A DNA stretch of 44,945 nucleotides from Planctomycetota bacterium (GCA_014384025.1 JACNGQ010000270.1:1-44945); one strand, 5' to 3'. Counted from the first letter of the stretch, positions 6,871-15,570 are shown. Translations and numbers: made by a program. The notes: generated by a model not told the origin, from the letters alone.

Positions 6871-7785
6871 ATGAGCGGAACAAGCATTTCTCGTCGTCAG
6901 TTTATTAAGGGCACGGCCGCATTAGCCGGAGCCACGTTGTTGTCATCGTGTAATGTTGGGCCAATTGCCACGGGGCGCAAGCTAACGGCAGTGGATCAGG
7001 TAGCTTTGGGCAAGACAGGATTGAAGCTAAGCCGGCTTGGTATTGGTACGGGCAGTAAAGGGGGCAGTATCCAGCGGGCTTTGGGGGCCGATGGTTTTAA
7101 CCGGTTGATACGCTATGCTTATGATCAGGGGATTACGTATATCGATACGGCCGACAGCTACAAAACGCATACAATGGTTCGAGAGGCGATCAAGGGGCTT
7201 CCGCGTGAGAAGCTGTTTATACAGTCGAAGATGCCGGGTATTCCGGAAAAGCCAATGGAGGTGCTGGACCGCTATCTTACGGAATTAGGTGTTGATTATA
7301 TCGACAGCCTGTTATGTCACTGTATGGTCAAGACCAACTGGGAGGATGATCACAAGCGGATGATGGATATCTTCGAGGACGCCAAAGACAGGAAGATAAT
7401 CCGGGCCCATGGCGTGTCTTGTCATTCGCTGCCCGCGACGACAAAAGCGGCGGAGGTGGATTGGGTAGATGTGAATCTGGTGCGGATAAATCCGCAGGGA
7501 GTGCATATGGATACTCCGGCTGAGACCTGGAATGCCGTGAGCGATTCTTCTCATTTGCCTGATGTGCTCAAGCAAGTCAAGATTATGCGGCAAAACGGCC
7601 ACGGCATTATAGGAATGAAAATTATCGGGAACGGTGATTTTACAAAAGCTGAGGACCGTGAGAAATCCATACGCTTTACGATGCAGTCCGGCCTGGTTGA
7701 TGCGGTTGTGATAGGCTTAAAGAGTGCTGCGGAAGTCGATGAGGCCATTGTGCGTATTAATAGTGCCCTTGCAGAAATTGCCTGA
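6871..7785 (+). CDS. Tat-exported aldo/keto reductase lipoprotein
   Basis: The protein has 304 residues. The N-terminus is a twin-arginine signal (SRRQFIKG, residues 7-14) followed by a hydrophobic stretch and a lipobox-like LLSSC with Cys27. The mature part is an aldo/keto reductase (TIM barrel): LGKTGLKLSRLGIGTG (46-61) and the catalytic tetrad D92, Y97, K120 and H150 are all present. Export through Tat implies a folded, NADP-loaded enzyme outside the cytoplasm, or a non-catalytic role. AAAGGA (6858-6863) precedes the ATG. It is the last gene of the run that starts with the precursor-like genes. A gap of 90 bases separates it from the MBL gene, so an independent promoter is possible. Confidence 0.85.
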   Translation: MSGTSISRRQFIKGTAALAGATLLSSCNVGPIATGRKLTAVDQVALGKTGLKLSRLGIGTGSKGGSIQRALGADGFNRLIRYAYDQGITYIDTADSYKTHTMVREAIKGLPREKLFIQSKMPGIPEKPMEVLDRYLTELGVDYIDSLLCHCMVKTNWEDDHKRMMDIFEDAKDRKIIRAHGVSCHSLPATTKAAEVDWVDVNLVRINPQGVHMDTPAETWNAVSDSSHLPDVLKQVKIMRQNGHGIIGMKIIGNGDFTKAEDREKSIRFTMQSGLVDAVVIGLKSAAEVDEAIVRINSALAEIA

Positions 7786-8246
7786 AATCGCGATTCGGGA
7801 GGGTCTTTCGACTTCTCTCAGGACAGGTGGTAGAGAATTTAGCCCTACGGCAAATAATAACCACCCCGCCATTGATTTATTGGCATATTATCATAGGCAA
7901 ACAAGCTTTGTCGTAGTACCTTTATTCGCAAATTTGGAATGTTTCATTATGTCCTTTCGCGGGAATAACAATCTCATGCAACTGGCCGGAATGCGCCACA
8001 GCAGATTGGTGATAAATAGGGTTGGCATCAGAAGTGGAAACATGTTAAGTTAGGGTATTGGACAGAAGTCAGAATTTACGCATTATTATTAATATATCCC
8101 ATTATTTTCGTATAATAATGCAGTTTAGCAGGCACTATTGAATAGAACGGGTTGTGTGAAAAAGATGTTCCATTTATTAGAGTGCCTTTTACTGATAAAA
8201 GGTGGTTACTTTTCGTAATTATCAGCTTAGTTAGGAGGACATTAGA
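7786..8246 (+). other. Intergenic region with a short repeat and leader structures
   Basis: No convincing gene is seen in these 461 bases. Bases about 7804-7830 (CTTTCGACTTCTCTCAGGAC and on) resemble 1263-1289, a common short intergenic repeat type. A perfect TATAAT at 8111-8116 lies inside a CATTATT/AATAATG inverted repeat (8100-8120) but lacks a recognisable -35. The overlapping hairpins at 8185-8225 are listed separately. Confidence 0.5.
8185..8225 (+). promoter_or_regulatory. Overlapping, mutually exclusive leader hairpins before the 8247 gene
   Basis: CCTTTTA (8185-8191) pairs perfectly with TAAAAGG (8196-8202) around a CTGA loop. CTGATAA (8192-8198) can instead pair perfectly with TTATCAG (8219-8225). 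Both cannot form at once, and the second ends only a few bases before the Shine-Dalgarno TAGGAGGA. This has the form of a small translational switch or attenuator. A role is inference. Confidence 0.35.
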
Positions 8247-10127
8247 ATGAAAAAAGCAATATTCGCTTTCATATCAATTCTTTTGCTTTGTGGGGTTGTA
8301 TCGGCTTATGATACAGAGATATCGTGGATTCATGGTGATGATCCGCCGGATTTCAGCAGAATTCCTGAGAATCCCACTACTGCGGGTTTGGTTTATTTCA
8401 CGGTTCCGACCGACGTATTTTTCAATCAATGGACCGCTGAGCGTGCTCTTGGGGGTACGCCCACCCTTAAAGTAGATTCCGCGAAGAGGGAGATAGAGCT
8501 TTGGTTTCAGGGGCCGGTAAATGATGGCGTTGCTTTCGTAGATCCTGGTTCTGTGTGTGGGCTTGAAGGTCATTTTGGGCCTCTTCAAGAGGGCACATGG
8601 CTTTTTTATGTCCATTTTCCGGGTACTATCTGGTTTGATCGTTTTGACGTTAGCCCCCCTACCCCTCTTATATCCGGGCGGGTACGAACGAGCGGCGGAG
8701 CGGGGATTGGGGGAGTGGATCTCGCTTTCAGCAACGGCGGCGGCAGTACTGTTACCGACAGCAGCGGCTTTTATACCAAGAGAGTGCCGGAAGGCTGGTC
8801 GGGGACCGCTACGCCGAGCAAGGGCGATTACATCTTTACTCCGTCACAAAGGTCATATCTGGAGGTAATCTCAAATATACCAAATCAGGATTATGTGGGT
8901 CTTATGGTTCCACCGCCGGCAAAAGATTATTTTACCGAGTATTTTTCTTCCGAAGAGGACATCTTTGACCTGTCGAACAGGTCAGTAATGTTTACACCTG
9001 CCACCGACGGTAGCTTCTACAGCGGGACCCAACAAGAGATTACACAGTTGCCGACCGACCCGGCCGGAGGTAAGAAGCTTCCGCTGGGTGATGACGATTA
9101 CGAGCTTGTTCAGTTGATTGGCTCGGAAACAGTGTTTATCTTCAGTAAAAGCTTTGCGAGCTTCTATGTCGGCAGCAACGGTTACATAACCTTTACCGAG
9201 GGAGATAACGAACATTCCGAGTCTTTGCCGGGCCATTTTGACTCAAAGCGAATATCCGTCTTGTTCGAGGACCTCAATCCTTCCGGAGGCGGAATGGTAA
9301 GCTGGAAGGAAACGGCGGACCGTGCAGTTGTAACGTGGGAGAACGTTCCCGAATATGGAAGCAGTAATTCCAATACGTTCCAGATTGAGATGTTTTTTGA
9401 CGGGAGGATACAACTTTCATGGCTTACTATCGAAGCGGTGAACGGTATTGCGGGTTTGTCTAACGGCCTTGGTGTACCGGGTGATTTCGAGGAGACGGAC
9501 ATATCAGAGAAGTATCCATTGCTGCCTCCGGTGCTTATGAATTTTGCCGAGCACTTTTCTTCCGAAGCGGATACCTTTGACTTGTCGAACAGAACGATTG
9601 TGTTTGAGCCCACGACAGACGGAACTTCCTATAGTGCATATCAAAAAAAGATTACACAATTACCAACCAACCCTATCGGAGGGACCGAGATTGAGCTGGG
9701 GGATGATGATTACATGTTAGTCAGGTTAGGAGGACAGGCGACGGTGTCAATATTCGGCAGTGTTTTTGGGAGCTTCTTTGTCGGCAGCAACGGTTATATA
9801 ACCTTTACCGAAGGAGATGACGATCGTTCCGAATCTTTGTCCGACCATTTTGACTCAAGGCGTATATCCGGGTTGTTCAAGGATCTCAATCCATCCGGAG
9901 ACGGATTGGTAAGTGCGAAGCAATTGTGGGACCGTGTGGCAGTGACGTGGGAGAATGTTCCCGAATACGGCAGCAGCAACTCCAATACATTCCAGATTGA
10001 GATGTATTTTGACGGGAGAATACAAATTTCCTGGCTTACTATTGAAGCTGATAACGGCATTGTGGGCTTATCAGACGGTCTTGGCGTGCCGGAAGATTTC
10101 GAGGAGTTGGATTTTTCAGAGCTTTAA
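8247..10127 (+). CDS. Large secreted protein with carboxypeptidase-regulatory-like domain and duplicated nidogen-like modules
   Basis: The protein has 626 residues. A Sec signal peptide ends near A20 (VVSA-YD). Residues about 140-218 (LISGRVRTSGGAGIGGVDLA and on, ending NIPNQDYVG) look like a carboxypeptidase-regulatory or Ig-like beta-sandwich that is common in surface proteins. Two long repeats follow, about 227-421 and 431-626, each with FSSE..FDLSNR, LGDDDY, VGSNGYITFTEGD, EDLNPSG or KDLNPSG, VTWENVPEYGSSNSNTFQIEM and DGRIQ.SWLTIEA. The repeat resembles NIDO-like extracellular modules. No catalytic motif is seen, and the C-terminus has no sorting signal. The start has a strong TAGGAGGA. 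Surface adhesion or matrix binding is inferred. Confidence 0.75.
   Translation: MKKAIFAFISILLLCGVVSAYDTEISWIHGDDPPDFSRIPENPTTAGLVYFTVPTDVFFNQWTAERALGGTPTLKVDSAKREIELWFQGPVNDGVAFVDPGSVCGLEGHFGPLQEGTWLFYVHFPGTIWFDRFDVSPPTPLISGRVRTSGGAGIGGVDLAFSNGGGSTVTDSSGFYTKRVPEGWSGTATPSKGDYIFTPSQRSYLEVISNIPNQDYVGLMVPPPAKDYFTEYFSSEEDIFDLSNRSVMFTPATDGSFYSGTQQEITQLPTDPAGGKKLPLGDDDYELVQLIGSETVFIFSKSFASFYVGSNGYITFTEGDNEHSESLPGHFDSKRISVLFEDLNPSGGGMVSWKETADRAVVTWENVPEYGSSNSNTFQIEMFFDGRIQLSWLTIEAVNGIAGLSNGLGVPGDFEETDISEKYPLLPPVLMNFAEHFSSEADTFDLSNRTIVFEPTTDGTSYSAYQKKITQLPTNPIGGTEIELGDDDYMLVRLGGQATVSIFGSVFGSFFVGSNGYITFTEGDDDRSESLSDHFDSRRISGLFKDLNPSGDGLVSAKQLWDRVAVTWENVPEYGSSNSNTFQIEMYFDGRIQISWLTIEADNGIVGLSDGLGVPEDFEELDFSEL
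8925..10124 (+). repeat. Internal tandem duplication (two copies of about 585 bases)
   Basis: DNA at about 8925-9509 and about 9537-10124 encodes two copies of the same roughly 195-residue module. Long stretches stay nearly identical at DNA level, for example around 9174-9200 and 9780-9806, and around 9343-9400 and 9949-10006. This indicates a fairly recent in-frame duplication or ongoing gene conversion. Confidence 0.8.
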
Positions 10128-10276
10128 TAGCGCAGGCTTAAAAATAAATAGCGGTGAAGTTAAAAAACTGGTGGGGCAGGACTGAAGCTGGCTCGGCACT
10201 TGCAGGTAAGGTCTATTCTACATTTCTGGAATGAATTTCGTTTTACCTTTTTCCTCATTTGCTTTACAATCAGCTA

Positions 10277-10792
10277 ATGGTTTATCTTTGGTCGATATTA
10301 TTAGTTATTCTCAATTCAGCCTGGCTGGGATTAGTCGTTTTCGGACTGCCGGGTAACTGGCTGATTGTGATATCCACATGTATGTTCGCGTGGTGGCGAT
10401 GGGGTAATAGTGTCTTTTCCATTTATACATTAATTGCGATATTGGTCCTGGCTGTTCTTGGTGAGCTTGCGGAGTTCACGGCGGGTATGATAGGAGCCAG
10501 GAAATCCGGGGCAAGCTGGCCCGGCTCAATTGCGGCCCTTTTCGGGGCGGTTACCGGGGCTATCTTTGGTACGTTTCTGATACCTATACCTTTGTTGGGG
10601 ACGCTTCTTGGAGCCTGCCTTGGTGCGGGGCTGTGCGTATGGGGGATGGAGTTCTCCCGAGGTAAGAAGGCCGAGCATTCTCTTCGCTATGCCGTGGGGG
10701 CCGGACTGGGTGAATTTTTCGGTATTACTACCAAATTTGCACTTGGCGTTGTCATCTGGTTTGTCGTGGCAGTAGCGGCTTTTTGGCCTTGA
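10277..10792 (+). CDS. DUF456 family membrane protein
   Basis: From ATG 10277 the protein has 171 residues; an upstream TTG at 10259 would add six residues. Neither start has a clear Shine-Dalgarno sequence. The protein is hydrophobic with about five helices. Family marks are FGLPGNWLIV near the N-terminus, the glycine-rich GARKSGASWPGSIAALFGAV segment, FLIPIPLLGTLLGACLGAG and a C-terminal helix. DUF456 proteins are small glycine-zipper membrane proteins of unknown function. It lies alone between two secreted-protein genes in the same orientation. Confidence 0.85.
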   Translation: MVYLWSILLVILNSAWLGLVVFGLPGNWLIVISTCMFAWWRWGNSVFSIYTLIAILVLAVLGELAEFTAGMIGARKSGASWPGSIAALFGAVTGAIFGTFLIPIPLLGTLLGACLGAGLCVWGMEFSRGKKAEHSLRYAVGAGLGEFFGITTKFALGVVIWFVVAVAAFWP

Positions 10793-10858
10793 CGCGGACA
10801 ATCCTAATCTGTTATACTTCATATAAGTCGAGATGGGGGAATTGAGGATTAGGATGTT

Positions 10859-13135
10859 ATGAAGGCTGGACATTTGCGAGTTATGAAAATAAAAGCAGTG
10901 CTCTTACTATTATTTACGACTTGCGCCTTGGCTGGCGTCAATAAGGTTCCCTCGGACTATCCAACTATTCAGGCGGGAATTGATGCAAGTGTGAATGGTG
11001 ATACCGTCCTTGTAGCTCCCGGAACTTATACCGGCGAGGGCAATCGAGATATCGACTTCAAAGGCAAGGCTATAACAGTTAAAAGTGAACAAGGCCCTCA
11101 GACGTGTATCATGGACTGTCAGGGATCTGAAGACGAACAACACAGAGGCTTTTATTTCCATAGAGATGAGGACACCAATTCTGTTGTGGAAGGCTTCACC
11201 GTTACTTATGGATATTATACTGATAATATGGGAGGTGGAATATACTGTGATGCTAGTAGCCCACTCATCAAAAACTGCATAGTGGCAGAAAATACAGCTT
11301 GGCTTGGTGGCGGCATCGCGTGCGATTCTTCGAACGCAGTCATCACCAATTGCATCATCATCAGTAATAGGGCCAGATTAGGTACAGGGGGCGGGATATT
11401 TTGCATATACGGTAGCCCACATATTTTAGACTGCCTGATAACAGATAATACCGCTGACGTTGCTGGTGGAGTAGGAATTGGGAGAATAGGTGATAGATCA
11501 TCGCTGCTGACGATGACAAATTGTTTCATCACTGGTAATAAGGCCAAAGGTTCCGGTGGTGGAATGTATTGCAATGGTGAGATTACCATAACTAACTGCT
11601 TCATCATCGGTAATAAAGCTAAAGGTGGTGGTGGGATAGAATGCTCTGGCAAGATTACCCTTTTAAATTGTACTATCTCTGGCAACCGCACCGATTATAA
11701 TGGCGGCGGAGGAGGTATCCAATTTAGTTCTGCTGGAAAAGTAAGCAATTCAATCATCTATGGAAACATAGCTCCCAGAGATGAAGGGAAGGAAATTTAC
11801 CTGGGTCCATATGGTGCCGGTGGGTGCCGTCCCGACTTGATTAAGATCACACATAGTGTGGTAGGAAGTGATCCTAATGCAATCAACATACTACGCTGTT
11901 TAAGTGGAGAATGGCTGCATGCAGATCCACTCTTTGCTAATATCGGCTACTGGGATTCTAATGATACACCTGACGATCCTAACGACGATTTTTGGGTAGA
12001 TGGAGATTATCATTTGAAATCTCAAGCTGGTAGATGGGACCCGAACAGTGAAAGCTGGGTGGTGGATGATATTACAAGTCCGTGTATTGATGCGGGGGAT
12101 CCGAACAGTCCGGTTGGTGATGAGCCGGAGCCTAACGGCGACAGGGTCAATATGGGGGCATACGGGGGGACGGCTGAGGCGAGCAAATCAGGTGCTTCGT
12201 GGTGGTTTGCAACGACTCAAGGGCCGATTGCAGCCGAGGGGCTTGGTGTAATACTTCCTCATGAACATATCTTTACCGACCTTCGAGGACCTGCAACGCG
12301 GGGGTATGGACAGGCGGATGCGGCGGATGTCGTGCGTGTGATGGCGCCGCTGCTGGAAGAGGCGAAGGACAAGGGGGTGGGACTTCTGTTTGAGTGCAGC
12401 AGTATCGGCGTGGGGAGGAATGTTTCTATTCTTTCGGAAGTGTCTGCGACATCGGGATTGCCGGTGGTTGTGCCGACGGGGGTTTATGGGCGTGCGAATT
12501 TTGCGCCGCCTGAGCATAAGAATATGAGCGAGGATGAATTGACGGAGCTGTTTATTAGCGAAATTCGTGAAGGGATTGAAGGAACGGGTATTAAGGCCGG
12601 CTTTATTAAGATAGCGACCGGCGGAAGTAATATGACGGCGCTGGAGGAAAAGTTCCTTCGTGCGGCCGGACGTGCGGCAAAGGAGACGGGTGCCGCTATT
12701 GCAAGTCATACGCCGATAGGAAGCAATGCTGTAAGACAGGCTGATATCCTGGAATCCATCAGTCCGGCGATACGGTTAATCTGGGTGCATGCCCAGAATG
12801 AGAGCAACCGGAGTCTGCACCGGCAATTGGCCGGGCGAGGGGTCTTTATTGAGTTCGATTCGTTGGGGTGGAATCCGGGGCAGGACTCAACTTTTATAGC
12901 CGCAATCAAGGAGCTGCTTGCGGCAGGTTATGGAGAGCAGATTTTGCTATCGCATGATGCCGGGTGGTATCAGCCGGGAGAACAAAACGGCGGGACTCAA
13001 ATGCCATATACATACCTTATTGATACTTTCATACCTAAGCTCAGAGACAGCGGCGTTGACAATGAGGCGATTCGGATGATTACCGAGATTAATCCGATTC
13101 GGGCATTTGGTTTCAATCAGGATGTAAATCCATAG
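10859..13135 (+). CDS. Secreted fusion of a right-handed beta-helix and a phosphotriesterase-family hydrolase
   Basis: The protein has 758 residues from ATG 10859; ATG 10883 gives a tidier signal peptide (MKIKAVLLLLFTTCALAG). Residues about 30-440 form a parallel beta-helix: repeated G-G-G-I-x-C and 'ITNCxIxxN' turns, ending with VNMGAYGGTAEAS. Residues about 455-750 are a phosphotriesterase-family TIM barrel with every metal ligand: H468-E-H470, the carboxylated-lysine candidate K584 (FIKIATGG), H617, H644 and D700 (SHDAG). Known members hydrolyse lactones, phosphotriesters or related esters. The second half is visibly richer in G and C than the first, with the shift near 12070-12150. The 3' end overlaps the convergent DUF362 gene by 19 bases. 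I know of no standard family with this architecture, but have not searched. Confidence 0.85.
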   Translation: MKAGHLRVMKIKAVLLLLFTTCALAGVNKVPSDYPTIQAGIDASVNGDTVLVAPGTYTGEGNRDIDFKGKAITVKSEQGPQTCIMDCQGSEDEQHRGFYFHRDEDTNSVVEGFTVTYGYYTDNMGGGIYCDASSPLIKNCIVAENTAWLGGGIACDSSNAVITNCIIISNRARLGTGGGIFCIYGSPHILDCLITDNTADVAGGVGIGRIGDRSSLLTMTNCFITGNKAKGSGGGMYCNGEITITNCFIIGNKAKGGGGIECSGKITLLNCTISGNRTDYNGGGGGIQFSSAGKVSNSIIYGNIAPRDEGKEIYLGPYGAGGCRPDLIKITHSVVGSDPNAINILRCLSGEWLHADPLFANIGYWDSNDTPDDPNDDFWVDGDYHLKSQAGRWDPNSESWVVDDITSPCIDAGDPNSPVGDEPEPNGDRVNMGAYGGTAEASKSGASWWFATTQGPIAAEGLGVILPHEHIFTDLRGPATRGYGQADAADVVRVMAPLLEEAKDKGVGLLFECSSIGVGRNVSILSEVSATSGLPVVVPTGVYGRANFAPPEHKNMSEDELTELFISEIREGIEGTGIKAGFIKIATGGSNMTALEEKFLRAAGRAAKETGAAIASHTPIGSNAVRQADILESISPAIRLIWVHAQNESNRSLHRQLAGRGVFIEFDSLGWNPGQDSTFIAAIKELLAAGYGEQILLSHDAGWYQPGEQNGGTQMPYTYLIDTFIPKLRDSGVDNEAIRMITEINPIRAFGFNQDVNP

Positions 13136-14190
13136 GGCTCAATCAATCGCTTGTGCGCCTTGAAGTGGTACTGGCATTGGTCGGCCGGTGTTCCGAGGAC
13201 TTCTATCTTGTCGAAATCCCCCTGCCCCATTCCGGCTTCAGCAAAGGCTTTGAGATACATAATCCGGGTCGGGTCGAAGCCCATCAGCTTTGTCGCGAGG
13301 GTGTCCATTGCGAGCGGGTCGAGGCTTGCCAGGGCGAGCCTTGCATCGACTGGCGTTCCGCCTGTCGGGCCGTTGCCTTCCATAGCTACGAAGCCGTCAA
13401 TGACGCCGAGGTCGGGATAAATCTCCTGGGCGAGGTGGAACATGTTGTAGTGCAGGAGTGCCTCGCGGGAGAAATTGTAGTCAGAGTGGGTGAGGCCTTT
13501 GTCATTCTTCTTGTAGTCGTTAAGGGGCGCGCCGAGCAAGATGTTTTTGAGAGACAAGGTTGTGACAACGCGGTCGTGTGTCTTCATTTTGGCCGCGGAG
13601 ATTATGTATAAATCGGGTTCCATGAAGGTCGAGATAATGCGGATAGGTGTCGGGCGGTGACCTTTGCCGAAGACATAACGGTATTTCCAGGGCTGGTGAT
13701 TGAGGTCAAGGAGCTTGACTTTATATTCTTTCTCCAGCGGTAAATAGCCGTAGTTTTTATATCCATCAAAAGTGCCTTCGCGTGAGATAGTGGATTCGCC
13801 AATAATAATCTGATGTTTGAAGTGGGGCTTCAGGAAATCGAGGATTCCTTTGATTGCATCGACGTGAGTGGCGGCAAGCTGTCGGGATGTGATTACGAAG
13901 TTCGGCTTTATGAGAATTTTCTTTTTATCGCCTATGGAAGCGAGTATCTCGTCTTCGATATTCTTAAGTGCCTGATATACGATGTCTCTGCGGTCGTTAC
14001 CTTTTATAAGCGAGACTTTAGCGGGGCCTGCGGCGGAGAATATGCCGTTCTTTTTGACCCATGGGCTTCCTGGTGCGGCTTTGCTGAGGGCGGGACCGAA
14101 GTATTTTCCGCCGAAAGCAAGGCCGACAGCGCTTAGTCCAAAACCTTTTAAGATATCACGACGATTGAGATGTTTTTCGTTGTTTTCCAT
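13117..14190 (-). CDS. Tat-exported DUF362 protein
   Basis: The protein has 357 residues. The N-terminus has a twin-arginine signal (LNRRDILKGFG). The body matches DUF362: IKPNFVITS early, a central IISAAKMKTHD and LSLKNILLG, then VIDGFVAMEGNGPTGG and a 'LDPLAMDTLATKLMGFDP' element. DUF362 proteins are often found fused to ferredoxins or exported, and their biochemical role is unsettled. AAAGGA precedes the ATG. It is the last gene of a five-gene minus-strand set, 38 bases after the ceramidase-like gene, and its 3' end overlaps the phosphotriesterase fusion tail to tail. No terminator lies between the two. Confidence 0.85.
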   Translation of the reverse strand: MENNEKHLNRRDILKGFGLSAVGLAFGGKYFGPALSKAAPGSPWVKKNGIFSAAGPAKVSLIKGNDRRDIVYQALKNIEDEILASIGDKKKILIKPNFVITSRQLAATHVDAIKGILDFLKPHFKHQIIIGESTISREGTFDGYKNYGYLPLEKEYKVKLLDLNHQPWKYRYVFGKGHRPTPIRIISTFMEPDLYIISAAKMKTHDRVVTTLSLKNILLGAPLNDYKKNDKGLTHSDYNFSREALLHYNMFHLAQEIYPDLGVIDGFVAMEGNGPTGGTPVDARLALASLDPLAMDTLATKLMGFDPTRIMYLKAFAEAGMGQGDFDKIEVLGTPADQCQYHFKAHKRLIEPYGFTS

Positions 14191-14228
14191 AGCCGTATCC
14201 TTTCAGGATTTATGATTGCAAATCCTCG

Positions 14229-15518
14229 CTAATCAGCAAAACGTATCGGACGGGGACAGTTATCGATGAACTTCAGTGCTTCATTATTAAAGATCTCTCC
14301 GGTCATTTCGCCCAGGCAGGTCCTGGTGATATATTCATAGCGGTCGAAGCTGTCCCAATCCTCCTTTGTGAGAATATATCCGAAGGCATCGTTGGTAAGG
14401 CCGAAGAGGAGGTTATGGCTGCCGTGCATTTTTCGCTTGAGATAATAGCCAATGTTGGGCAGGGCTTCGCCGGGGATGGTAAGGATTTGTGCGTTGGCGA
14501 TGTTAACGACGTTAACCTGTGTGGATACATTATGACCTTTCTCCAGCTCAAAGCCCAAGGGGGATGCCTGGACAACAGCGCGGAGCAGTTCCGAATCTAC
14601 GGGAAAAACGATTTTTGTACTTGCACAATACACATGAGGATTGGAAAGGATGCGGGCATCAGAGACTATGCGGAGAGATTCATCAGCGAGAAGACGGCCG
14701 ATGCGGAGGCACTCGTCCCAGGTACGGAGGTCTTTTCCGTTGGGGCCGCGGCAGTCGGCGGTTACCATTCCTCCGAGTGCGCTGTTCATAAAAATTCCGG
14801 TTCCGCCGCCGCTTGCTTTGATGCGGTCGTAAAGGGGGCCGACGAAGTCGGGGGAAAGGATGCCCTGCTCAGAGCCGATTACTTCAGGATGACAGGCGTA
14901 ATTGACGAGAGTAATGAATGGTTTGCCTTTGCTATCGAGGGCCTGAATCACATCACAGCGCGGGTCGTACAGGCGTTCGGCGTAATAGTTGTAGGCGATT
15001 TTTCCTCTGGCATTACCGGTTGCAATTCTTATTCTTGCGGGCTGGAGCTTATCGATGGCCTCGTTAATTGCATCGGCCAGTTTTGCGCATACTTGATTTA
15101 CATACTCAAGGTCGATACCTGATTTGCCGGTTCTATCGGGAAAGCCGTAACAGTCCGGGGCGCTATGGGTGTGGGTGGCTCCGATGAGGATATTCTGCGG
15201 CGGGATGGATGGGACTTTAGCACGAACTTTGTCGCAGAGGACGCCCGGAAAACCGAGGAAGTCTGTACTGCAAATTGCCACGCGGGTGCCACTGTTTTCG
15301 ATGACCATGGCGCGGACGGTGAGCCGACCGAATGTCCGGGTTGTGGGTTTCGAAGGTCCAACGCCGCCCGAAACGGGCAGAAGCGGGTCGGGGGTGACAT
15401 CGCGGACGGCAATGCCGGCAAGAAACTCAGCGCCGGCTGTTGTGGAATGCACAAGACAGACGGATGCTACAATCACGAGCACCAATACCGGCACAAAGCT
15501 ATGCTGTTTTCTGTTCAC
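14229..15518 (-). CDS. Neutral/alkaline ceramidase-like exported hydrolase
   Basis: The protein has 429 residues and starts at GTG (15518-15516) after AAAAGGAG. The signal peptide ends near residue 30 (TTAGA). The neutral ceramidase N-terminal domain is recognisable: GIAVRDVTPD (35-44), VAICSTDFLGF, the zinc motif H116-T-H118-SAP, and NYACH210PE. Classical ceramidases are about 650-700 residues with a C-terminal beta-sandwich; this protein is shorter and lacks it, like many planctomycete homologues. It probably hydrolyses an amide or ester bond in an N-acylated or lipid-like substrate outside the cytoplasm, but true ceramide specificity is unproven. Genes on both sides encode exported hydrolases or DUF362 proteins, with gaps of 38 and 52 bases, so co-transcription is likely. 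Confidence 0.8.
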   Translation of the reverse strand: MNRKQHSFVPVLVLVIVASVCLVHSTTAGAEFLAGIAVRDVTPDPLLPVSGGVGPSKPTTRTFGRLTVRAMVIENSGTRVAICSTDFLGFPGVLCDKVRAKVPSIPPQNILIGATHTHSAPDCYGFPDRTGKSGIDLEYVNQVCAKLADAINEAIDKLQPARIRIATGNARGKIAYNYYAERLYDPRCDVIQALDSKGKPFITLVNYACHPEVIGSEQGILSPDFVGPLYDRIKASGGGTGIFMNSALGGMVTADCRGPNGKDLRTWDECLRIGRLLADESLRIVSDARILSNPHVYCASTKIVFPVDSELLRAVVQASPLGFELEKGHNVSTQVNVVNIANAQILTIPGEALPNIGYYLKRKMHGSHNLLFGLTNDAFGYILTKEDWDSFDRYEYITRTCLGEMTGEIFNNEALKFIDNCPRPIRFAD

Positions 15519-15570
15519 TTGTATCTCCTTTTATTTGTCTGACTAACGATTTATACGATTTTGTCCTCAT

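Noticed and set aside
7724-8053. An open frame overlapping the end of the aldo/keto reductase gene.
   Set aside because: It begins inside the reductase gene in another frame and its translation after 7785 looks like non-coding sequence; no start signal.
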